From assembly GCA_902489595.1 (NCBI GenBank), contig CABUAS010000066.1, positions 1 to 10,513 on the forward strand: 10,513 nucleotides of DNA, read 5' to 3'. Every line of letters begins with the position of its first letter. Position 1 is the first letter of the stretch. A program made the translations under genes and the position numbers. Shown here one piece after another: positions 4,620 to 10,513 of the stretch. The notes beneath the pieces were generated by a model that was not told the DNA's origin, did no database searches, and saw only the letters and a list, made by a program, of their open reading frames with translations. Source of the stretch: an uncultured Oscillospiraceae bacterium. GTDB lineage: Bacteria; Bacillota; Clostridia; Oscillospirales; Acutalibacteraceae.

Positions 4620-5141
4620 ATGAGTAAAGAACCTGTTTTAGAAACAGAACGGTTAATTTTAAGACCGATAACCATTGACGACGCCGGAGCTGTTTATCAG
4701 TGGGCGAGTGACGAAAGAGTGACAAAATATATGAGCTATCCCACTCACACCGATATAAGTCAGACAAAGGCGTGGATAACATCAACTTTTACAGATGAAA
4801 CCGAATGGAACTGGGCGTTTGTACTGAAAAGCGAAAACAGAGTTATCGGCACAGGCAGTATAGGCAAAAGTAATTATTTAGAGGGCTACTGGGGCTTTGG
4901 CTACAATCTTCATTATAATTATTGGCACAAAGGCTACTGCACAGAGGCAACGAAAGCAATTATAGATTATGCACACAGCAAACTCGACGTAAACAAAGTA
5001 TGCGCCTGTCACGCAGTTGATAACCCCCGTTCAGGCAGAGTTATGGAAAAATGCGGTCTTACATTTGACCATTTCGGTACATATTCAAAGTTCGACGGCA
5101 GCAAAATCTTTAAATGCAAATATTATACGCTTGAATTTTAA
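4620..5141 (+). CDS. GNAT-family acetyltransferase, RimJ/RimL-like
   Basis: 173 residues, normal for the Acetyltransf_3 branch. The opening ETERLILRPITIDDA (8-22) is the characteristic first strand and helix of RimJ/RimL-type enzymes. The acetyl-CoA loop is in YWHKGYCTEA (101-110, Gly105), and motif B is N135-PRSGRVMEKCGL. Relatives acetylate protein N-termini, antibiotics or small amines; the substrate here is unknown. The ATG at 4620 follows AAAGGAG with good spacing. The reading frame stays open upstream to 4488, but that stretch is only translated palindromic repeats, so it is not part of the protein. No clear promoter is visible; the leader is made of repeats. It is more GC-rich than the GNAT gene at 3858 and is not a recent copy of it. 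Confidence 0.88.
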   Translation: MSKEPVLETERLILRPITIDDAGAVYQWASDERVTKYMSYPTHTDISQTKAWITSTFTDETEWNWAFVLKSENRVIGTGSIGKSNYLEGYWGFGYNLHYNYWHKGYCTEATKAIIDYAHSKLDVNKVCACHAVDNPRSGRVMEKCGLTFDHFGTYSKFDGSKIFKCKYYTLEF

Positions 5142-5173
5142 GATGTGCTAATTTTGAAACTTGCTTTATTTAA

Positions 5174-5202
5174 TTGCTTTTCACCCTGATATAGTATATA
5201 AT
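5174..5202 (+). promoter_or_regulatory. Putative sigma-A promoter of the symporter-peptidase unit
   Basis: TTGCTT (5174-5179), a 17-base spacer, and a perfect TATAAT (5197-5202). Transcription should start near 5209, giving a short leader that carries the GGGGG ribosome binding site at 5219-5223. Confidence 0.6.
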
Positions 5203-5232
5203 GTAACTATAAATTTAAGGGGGTACTTAATT

Positions 5233-6609
5233 ATGAAAGAGGTTTCTAAAAAAACGATTATCGTTTTCTGCCTTCCGCAGTTTGCCGTTGGCTTGTTTAC
5301 AACAATGCTCAACAATTATTTAATCTATTTTTATCAGCCCACTGAGGCGTCGGGTCTGCCTGTTCTTATAACTCAGGGTTATGTTTTTGCAGGCATTTTA
5401 ACTGTTATCGGACTTATTAAAGCAGTCGGTCATATTATTGACGCTGTTTCCGATCCCGTTGTTGCAGGAATAAGTGATAAAAGCAGAAATAAAAACGGCC
5501 GCCGAATTCCGTTTATGAAATGGTTTGCCGTGCCGTTTGCACTCAGTGCACTGCTTATTTTCTGGTCACCGTCAACGAATCCTGTATTCAACAACATCTG
5601 GCTCGCCGTTTTCATCTGGGCTTATTATATTTTTTATACACTTTATATGATACCGCACAGTGCACTCCTGCCCGAAATGGTGCGTGACGAGGGCAAACTG
5701 GTTGATACATATACCTGGAACTCACTTTTCTTTGTAGTCGGCAGTATGCTCGGCTATGCTACAACAGCGTTTGTTGCAATTATAAAAAAGGCAGGCTTGG
5801 AGCCGATTATGGCGTGGAGAATGACCTTCCTCTGCTTTACGGTTATCGGCGTTATATTACTTCTTCTCCCTGCATTTGCAATCAAAGAAAAGGAATATGT
5901 AAGTTCTGTCAGACCGACCGCTCCGCTTATGCAGTCGCTCAAACACGCATTTTCAAATAAGCACTTCCGCATTGTGACATTCGGTCAGTTGTTTGAGGGT
6001 ACGGGTATGAGTTTCTTTCAGGCGTGTATTATGTATTATATTACCGAGCTTATGGGCATTCCCGAAGAAAAAGCAATCATAATTATGGCAACTTCAATTA
6101 TCGGTTCGCTCGTTATGTATCCGTTTATAAATAAGTGGTCGAAAAAATCAGGCAAACGTATTCCTATGATTGTCGGCTGTGTTGTTTTTGCGATAGCAGA
6201 ATTTGTTATTTGTCTTGTCGATGTTCTCCCAAAAGATAACGCTATGGTAACTGCAATTATATTTGCTCTGTTCGTTTCACTTCCGTTTGCAGTTCTCAAT
6301 ATTCTGCCGGGTTCAATGATGGCAGATGTTATTCGTTATGACACTGTTAAAACAGGAATTAATCAGGAAGGCACTTTTGCTGCCGCAAAAAGTTTTGTAA
6401 CAAAACTCGGCACTTCAATCGCAACTATGATTGTTCCGTCGCTCATCGTTGTCGGTGCGGCAACAGGTGAAAGCGTTACTAAAAAAGGTCTGCTGTTAAC
6501 TGCAATAGTCGGCGGTGTGTTCACGCTTGTGGGCGTTGTGATTTATGCAGTTTACAATGAAAAAGAAGTTTTGCAGACAATCCGTTCGGCTGAAAAGGAG
6601 AGTAAGTAA
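5233..6609 (+). CDS. GPH-family (MelB-like) cation symporter, MFS fold
   Basis: A 458-residue protein with about twelve hydrophobic segments, the usual size for glycoside-pentoside-hexuronide:cation symporters. The family signature is plain: D70-AVSD74-P-VVAGISDKS followed by GRRIPF (89-94). By alignment from memory, D70 and D74 fall where E. coli MelB has the cation-binding Asp55 and Asp59, so sodium or proton coupling is expected. The substrate is probably a sugar or glycoside, but members near peptidases may carry other solutes. ATG 5233 is chosen over an open frame to 5161 because the GGGGG site lies nine bases upstream and the earlier start would precede the -10 box. The stop codon shares one A with the start of the next gene, so the two are translationally coupled. 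Confidence 0.9.
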   Translation: MKEVSKKTIIVFCLPQFAVGLFTTMLNNYLIYFYQPTEASGLPVLITQGYVFAGILTVIGLIKAVGHIIDAVSDPVVAGISDKSRNKNGRRIPFMKWFAVPFALSALLIFWSPSTNPVFNNIWLAVFIWAYYIFYTLYMIPHSALLPEMVRDEGKLVDTYTWNSLFFVVGSMLGYATTAFVAIIKKAGLEPIMAWRMTFLCFTVIGVILLLLPAFAIKEKEYVSSVRPTAPLMQSLKHAFSNKHFRIVTFGQLFEGTGMSFFQACIMYYITELMGIPEEKAIIIMATSIIGSLVMYPFINKWSKKSGKRIPMIVGCVVFAIAEFVICLVDVLPKDNAMVTAIIFALFVSLPFAVLNILPGSMMADVIRYDTVKTGINQEGTFAAAKSFVTKLGTSIATMIVPSLIVVGAATGESVTKKGLLLTAIVGGVFTLVGVVIYAVYNEKEVLQTIRSAEKESK

Positions 6610-8045
6610 TGATTGTTCTTTATATAATTTTAGCCATTGTTGCTTTGCTTTTGATTGTACTGCTTATAAATACAGGCGTTAAATGCTCAAAAGCAAGAAA
6701 ACTTACACCCTGTAAAACGGAATATACAGAAGATGAGTTAAATAAATACTCCGAACGGCTTGCCAAGATGATACAGTGTAAAACCGTTTCCGTAAAGGGC
6801 GGTTATGATGATACGGAGTTCAAAAAACTGCGTGAAACGATGGCACAGTTGTTCCCAGAAATTCATAAAGCGGCAGAGATTAAAATTTTCAGCGATGACT
6901 GCTGGATTTATAAAATTAAAGGCAGGGACGAAAGCAGAAATATTATGCTTATGTCACATCACGATGTTGTTGCCGCCGACGGCGTATGGAGCGCTGAACC
7001 GTTCGGCGCAGAAATCAAAGACGGCAAAATGTGGGGCAGGGGAACTGTTGATACAAAAACACCGCTTTTTGCAGAGTTTTCAGCTCTTGAAGAATTGCTT
7101 GAAAATGGCTTTGAACCGCCCTGCAACGTTTATATCGGTTCTTCGCATAATGAAGAACTCGGCGGAGACGGTATACCGACTGCGCTTAAATATTTTCAGG
7201 AAAACAATATTCGTTTTGAGGTTATTCTTGATGAGGGCGGTGCAGTTATTGAGCCTCCCCTCGGCGGTATGAAGTGTGAAAAATGCGCAATGGTTGCCGT
7301 GCACGAAAAGGGCAGATACAGACTAAATTTTACTGCCGCAGCAGGCAACGCCCACGCAAGCCTTACTTCTGCATCAGTCGCCACGCCGCTTGAAAGAATG
7401 GTCGGATTTATCAGTGAAGTCAATACACAGAATGCTTTTATCCGCCGTCTTAATCCGCAGGTCACTGCAATGTTTAGCTATCTTGCACCGTACTGCGGTT
7501 TTCCTATGAATGTACTGCTTTCAAATCTTTGGCTTTTCGGCGGACTTCTTAAAAAGGTTATGCCTAAAATCAATGCACAGGCAGGCGGTTTAATCGGCAC
7601 AACAATTGCGTTTAATAAAATTGAGGGCTCAAATGAAAATAAAATCTGCACTTCGTCTGCACTGCTCAAAAGTGTTGATGAAAGCGATATGAAACAGGAT
7701 ATTGAGGCAGTTAAAAATATTGCGAAGAAATATGATATAACGGTTGAAATTGCAGATGATTCCGAGTATCACGGTCCTGCCGATATGAGCGAGCCTGCTT
7801 TTGATTATACAATGAACTGCATTGCTGAAATATTCCCGCAGCATCCTGCATCACCGTTTATTCTTCCTGCAGGCACAGATGCAAGAACATTGACGGACGT
7901 ATGTAATTGTGTGCTCCGTTTTGCACCTATTACATTGTCGGCTCAGCAATTAGCGTCAGTTCATTCAGAAAATGAAAACATTGATTTGACTGCAGTTGCA
8001 CAGGCAGTCGATTTTTACAGATTATTTTTAAAAAATTATAAGTAA
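6609..8045 (+). CDS. Membrane-anchored M20-family metallopeptidase (PM20D1/CPS1-like)
   Basis: 478 residues, similar in size to carboxypeptidase S and PM20D1. Residues 3-20 form one hydrophobic helix followed by K25, K28, R30 and K31, so by the positive-inside rule the catalytic domain would face the cytoplasm. All the di-zinc residues are visible: H117 and D119 (HHD), D148 in GRGTVD, E182 (general base) and E183 in HNEE, D208 in LDEGG, and H452 in HSENEN. The central segment before YHGPADMSEP is the dimerisation lid. Relatives cleave dipeptides or hydrolyse and condense N-acyl amino acids; the substrate here is unknown. The ATG overlaps the symporter's TAA (TAATG), with AAAGGAG about six bases upstream of the start, implying supply of substrate by the transporter. 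Confidence 0.92.
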   Translation: MIVLYIILAIVALLLIVLLINTGVKCSKARKLTPCKTEYTEDELNKYSERLAKMIQCKTVSVKGGYDDTEFKKLRETMAQLFPEIHKAAEIKIFSDDCWIYKIKGRDESRNIMLMSHHDVVAADGVWSAEPFGAEIKDGKMWGRGTVDTKTPLFAEFSALEELLENGFEPPCNVYIGSSHNEELGGDGIPTALKYFQENNIRFEVILDEGGAVIEPPLGGMKCEKCAMVAVHEKGRYRLNFTAAAGNAHASLTSASVATPLERMVGFISEVNTQNAFIRRLNPQVTAMFSYLAPYCGFPMNVLLSNLWLFGGLLKKVMPKINAQAGGLIGTTIAFNKIEGSNENKICTSSALLKSVDESDMKQDIEAVKNIAKKYDITVEIADDSEYHGPADMSEPAFDYTMNCIAEIFPQHPASPFILPAGTDARTLTDVCNCVLRFAPITLSAQQLASVHSENENIDLTAVAQAVDFYRLFLKNYK

Positions 8046-8060
8046 ATTTTACAATTTCTA

Positions 8061-8089
8061 TTGACTGTTAACCTCTGTAGTGGTAAAGT
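8061..8089 (+). promoter_or_regulatory. Putative promoter of the MATE-YhhN unit, with a weak dyad
   Basis: TTGACT (8061-8066), a 17-base spacer, and TAAAGT (8084-8089) preceded by TGG, an extended -10. Between the boxes TTAACC and GGTAAA make an imperfect dyad (about 8068-8087), a place where regulators of multidrug pumps often bind; MerR-type control usually needs a longer spacer, so the regulator is uncertain. No regulator gene lies nearby. Confidence 0.5.
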
Positions 8090-8123
8090 TTGTTAGTGAA
8101 TTTTTGATTTAGAGGTTATGACA

Positions 8124-9476
8124 GTGAAATCGGATTTGCTTAACGGAAAACCAATTAAAAGTATTCTGCTTTTTGCGCTTCCCATTATGGGCAGTTCAAT
8201 GCTGCAGTATAATTATAATCTGGTTGATAATATTATAGTCGGCAGATATGTCGGCACAGACGCTCTTGCCGCAGTCGGCAACGTCGGCTCAATAAACGGT
8301 TTTATTATCGGTACTGCCCTCGGCTTAACGGCAGGGTTTACAATTCCCGTTGCACAAAGCTTCGGCGCAGGCGATAAAAAGAAAATGAATAAATTTGCAG
8401 GTGCAAGCATCTCTATGTCGCTTGTTATCGGTCTTATAATTGTGATTGCCGCACATATTCTTTCAAAGCCGCTTTTACGGCTTATTGATACGCCTGAAGA
8501 TATTATTGAAATATCATCGTCGTATGTAAACATTCTTTATTACGCCGTGCCGATACAGATGCTTTTAAATAATTTTAATGCACTTGCACGTGCCGTTGGT
8601 GAAAGTAAAAAGCCATTGTATTTCCTTATTGCAAGTGTTTTTGTTAATCTGTTTCTTGATATCCTTTTTGTAGGCCATTTCGGATGGGGCGTAGTCGGCG
8701 CCGCGTGGGCAACTGCAATTTCACAATTTACGGCAGTTGTGCTTTCTGCAATTTATATCTTCAGGTATAACAAAGAATATAATATAACGAAAAGGGATTT
8801 GCTGATTGATGCAAAAACGAGTTTTATGCAGTTAAAACTCGGTATTCCGCTCTCTTTACAGTTTACCATTACCTCAATCGGTTCAATGGTTCTGCAAACG
8901 GCTGTAAACGGCTTCGGCTCAAATGTTATTGCAGGCTTTACGGCAGCAGGCAGGGTAGAGCAGCTGACGAATATTCCTATGTCGGGACTCGGTGTAGGCA
9001 CAATGACCTTTGTTTCACAGAATTACGGTGCAGGCAATTATAATCGCATTATTCAAAGCGTCAAAAAAATTCTTGTGCTTGATATTGCTGTGTCTGTAAT
9101 TTGCAGCATCATTCTTGTGTCGGCCGGTCCTTATGTGGTTCATCTGTTTATGACAGATTATAATGAGGATATTATGTTTGCCGCAAAGCACTATCTTTGG
9201 GCAATTGCCGAATGCTACAGTCTTGTTGCAGTGCTGTTTGTTTTCAGAAACACACTTCAGGGGCTTGGTTTTACATATGCAAATATGATTGCTGGCGCTG
9301 GTGAACTGTTCGGCAGATTGGCGGTTGCGCTGATTTTTACACCGCTTATAGGCTTTAACGCAGTGTGTTATGCAGGTCCTGTTGCATGGCTTCTTGCAGA
9401 CATACCGCTTATTGTGATATACTTAATAAAAAAGGGGAAATTTAAAAAATTAATGCAGCAAAAATGCTGTGCTTAA
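8124..9476 (+). CDS. MATE-family multidrug/metabolite exporter
   Basis: A 450-residue membrane protein with two homologous six-helix halves, the usual MATE size. The N-terminus DLLNGKPIKSILLFALP followed by NLVDNIIVGRYVGTDALAAVG is typical of clostridial DinF/NorM-like exporters, and the second half opens at LKLGIPLSLQ (about 234) with the GFTAAGRVEQL segment. It should export cationic drugs or metabolites using a sodium or proton gradient. GTG at 8124 is taken as the start: AGAGG (8111-8115) is eight bases before it but only two before the ATG at 8118, and relatives begin at the same point. The ATG start would add two residues. It is followed after 21 bases by the YhhN gene, probably in one transcript. 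Confidence 0.92.
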   Translation: MKSDLLNGKPIKSILLFALPIMGSSMLQYNYNLVDNIIVGRYVGTDALAAVGNVGSINGFIIGTALGLTAGFTIPVAQSFGAGDKKKMNKFAGASISMSLVIGLIIVIAAHILSKPLLRLIDTPEDIIEISSSYVNILYYAVPIQMLLNNFNALARAVGESKKPLYFLIASVFVNLFLDILFVGHFGWGVVGAAWATAISQFTAVVLSAIYIFRYNKEYNITKRDLLIDAKTSFMQLKLGIPLSLQFTITSIGSMVLQTAVNGFGSNVIAGFTAAGRVEQLTNIPMSGLGVGTMTFVSQNYGAGNYNRIIQSVKKILVLDIAVSVICSIILVSAGPYVVHLFMTDYNEDIMFAAKHYLWAIAECYSLVAVLFVFRNTLQGLGFTYANMIAGAGELFGRLAVALIFTPLIGFNAVCYAGPVAWLLADIPLIVIYLIKKGKFKKLMQQKCCA

Positions 9477-9497
9477 TTTAATCAGGGGGGTAATTTT

Positions 9498-10190
9498 ATG
9501 GTTTATTATTGTGCGCTGGGCGTAGGCGTTATTGTAGCAACGGCATTTTTATCAAGCCGTGCCAAAGGTGCGTCCGTTAAAAATCTTTTCTTTAAAATGA
9601 TCTCAAGTCTGTTCTTTATTTTTACGGCAGTCTGTGCAGTTGTTTTAAATCCTCAGTCGTCAATTTTCGGTGCTCTGCTTATAATGGGCGGCGTTCTCGG
9701 TTTGTGCGGCGATGCTGCGCTTGATTTGAAATTTGTCTATAAAAAAGATGCTCATGCATATCTTGTTTCGGGCTTTCTGTTCTTTTTAGTCGGTCATATT
9801 TTTTACAGCGGTGCCGTTATCTGGTATAATAAGCTTGATTGGAAAATTGCCCTTATTTCTGCGGTAATTTCAATTGCTGTCGGTGCAGGTGCAGTAATGT
9901 CAGGCAAAATAATGAAGCTTGATTACGGCAGATATAAATTGATTTCATTCCTTTATGCAAGCTTTCTTACAATGACTATGGTGGTTTCAATCTGGAGCGC
10001 CTTTTTAAGTCACGAAAAATCAATGCTTTTAATGGCAATCGGTGCAGTTCTTTTCCTTCTTTCGGATTTGGTGCTTTCAAATACCTACTTTGGAAAGGGC
10101 TGGGATAAGCCTGTTCATATTTATGTTAATCATCTTCTTTATTATGCAGGCCAGTTTCTTATCGCCTCATCAATAATGTTTTTGAATTAA
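9498..10190 (+). CDS. YhhN/TMEM86-family integral membrane protein (lysoplasmalogenase-like)
   Basis: 230 residues with about eight hydrophobic helices, matching the YhhN family. Its conserved acidic and polar positions are visible: GLCGDAALD (about 68-76), GFLFFLVGHIFY (about 91-102), FLLSDLVLSNTYF (about 185-197) and LLYYAGQFLI near the end. Animal TMEM86 members hydrolyse the vinyl-ether bond of lysoplasmalogens; many anaerobic clostridia make plasmalogens, so a role in membrane ether lipids is plausible, but bacterial members are little tested. The ATG at 9498 follows GGGGGG (9485-9490) by seven bases. It is the last gene of the unit with the MATE exporter and is followed by a terminator. 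Confidence 0.85.
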   Translation: MVYYCALGVGVIVATAFLSSRAKGASVKNLFFKMISSLFFIFTAVCAVVLNPQSSIFGALLIMGGVLGLCGDAALDLKFVYKKDAHAYLVSGFLFFLVGHIFYSGAVIWYNKLDWKIALISAVISIAVGAGAVMSGKIMKLDYGRYKLISFLYASFLTMTMVVSIWSAFLSHEKSMLLMAIGAVLFLLSDLVLSNTYFGKGWDKPVHIYVNHLLYYAGQFLIASSIMFLN

Positions 10191-10205
10191 TTGATATTAA
10201 CAAAG

Positions 10206-10243
10206 CAGCGGTACGGCTTTCCTCTTGCCTGCCGTTGTTTTTT
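10206..10243 (+). terminator. Intrinsic terminator after the YhhN gene
   Basis: CAGCGGTACGGC (10206-10217) pairs with GCCTGCCGTTG (10227-10237), eleven pairs with one bulged C and two G-U pairs, around TTTCCTCTT. Six T follow (10238-10243). It sits 15 bases past the stop codon. Confidence 0.8.
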
Positions 10244-10324
10244 ATATTTGAAAAGATATTGATGTTCGGGTGATGTCCTCAATTAAAAATATATTAAAAA
10301 ATGTTATTATTTTTAATAAGGGTA

Positions 10325-10353
10325 TTGACTAAAATTAAATAAAATGTTATTAT
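10325..10353 (+). promoter_or_regulatory. Promoter of the tRNA-Met/tRNA-Trp unit
   Basis: TTGACT (10325-10330), a 17-base spacer, and TATTAT (10348-10353). Transcription would start near 10360, about 17 bases before tRNA-Met. The region just upstream (about 10280-10318) is almost all A and T and could act as an UP element, as is common for stable-RNA promoters. The 13 bases overlapping the -10 box (10341-10353) also occur at 10298-10310. Confidence 0.7.
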
Positions 10354-10376
10354 ATCAACGCTGTCAAATTGGATTT

Positions 10377-10453
10377 GGGCCATTAGCTCAGTTGGTTAGA
10401 GCTCCCGGCTCATAACCGGTCGGTCCGGGGTTCGAGTCCCTGATGGCCCACCA
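10377..10453 (+). tRNA. tRNA-Met (anticodon CAT), elongator type
   Basis: A 77-base cloverleaf with encoded CCA. Acceptor arms GGGCCAT and ATGGCCC pair fully, so it is not an initiator tRNA (no 1-72 mismatch). The anticodon loop is CTCATAA with CAT at 10411-10413. The anticodon stem CCCGG/CCGGT has a C-U mismatch at pair 27-43, and position 26 is T instead of a purine. Without modification data a tRNA-Ile2 (lysidine-modified CAT) cannot be fully excluded, but the body resembles clostridial elongator tRNA-Met. Confidence 0.88.
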
Positions 10454-10460
10454 AATTCAT

Positions 10461-10513
10461 AGGGGTATAGCTCAGTTGGTAGAGCAGCGGTCTCCAAAAC
10501 CGCGTGCCGAGGG
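10461..10513 (+). tRNA. tRNA-Trp (anticodon CCA), 3' end outside window
   Basis: Begins AGGGGTATAGCTCAG, with D stem GCTC/GAGC and the anticodon stem GCGGT/ACCGC enclosing CTCCAAA, anticodon CCA. The window ends in the T arm region, so about 23 bases are missing. It follows tRNA-Met by seven bases in the same transcript. In many Bacillota tRNA-Trp is followed by secE and nusG, which could be looked for just downstream. Confidence 0.95.

Noticed and set aside
4376..4675. Minus-strand 99-residue frame across the repeat cluster
   Set aside because: It runs through palindromic repeats and the start of the GNAT gene, with no RBS or family similarity.
8061..8095. MerR-type operator in the MATE promoter
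   Set aside because: The spacer is 17 bases, not 19-20, the dyad matches only about 6 of 9 positions, and no MerR gene is nearby; kept only as a weak dyad.

Overview
The window looks like chromosomal DNA of a low-to-moderate GC Bacillota, probably a gut clostridium of the Ruminococcus/Oscillospiraceae type. That placement rests on the rRNA and tRNA sequences, strong Shine-Dalgarno sites, near-consensus sigma-A promoters with 17-base spacers, U-tailed hairpin terminators, and many short palindromic repeats beginning GTAGGG. The genus cannot be fixed from the sequence alone. Every convincing gene is on the + strand.

Layout. Bases 1-928 are the end of an rRNA operon: the 23S 3' part, tRNA-Lys(CTT), tRNA-Glu(CTC), 5S and a terminator. 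Bases 929-1399 hold no protein gene but contain a 43-base exact copy of the 5S 3' end followed by a second terminator, and then GTAGGG-type palindromes. From 1400 come an SGNH/GDSL hydrolase (TTG start), a CNNM/CorC-type membrane protein with a promoter, tiny ORF and terminator-like hairpin in its leader, and a small AT-rich GNAT acetyltransferase. This GNAT gene lies behind a 32-residue leader ORF and a terminator that can be melted by pairing with the leader ORF itself. Bases 4323-4619 are a cluster of palindromic repeats. Next are a second, RimJ/RimL-like GNAT gene; a two-gene unit of a GPH-family symporter and a membrane-anchored M20 peptidase that overlap by one base; and a second two-gene unit of a MATE exporter and a YhhN/TMEM86-type membrane protein. 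A terminator follows, then a promoter driving tRNA-Met(CAT) and a tRNA-Trp(CCA) cut by the window end.

How the genes work together. The only tight couplings are symporter plus peptidase (5233-8045) and MATE plus YhhN (8124-10190). The rest look like single-gene units with their own promoters. The strongest candidate for undescribed biology is the 3623-4322 unit. It has promoter, translated leader, antiterminator arm inside the leader ORF, terminator, and acetyltransferase, which is the architecture of ribosome-mediated (often antibiotic-induced) transcription attenuation. The leader of the CNNM gene (2086-2252) may be a second attenuator. The repeats are of interest because two composite copies share an exact 20-base spacing.
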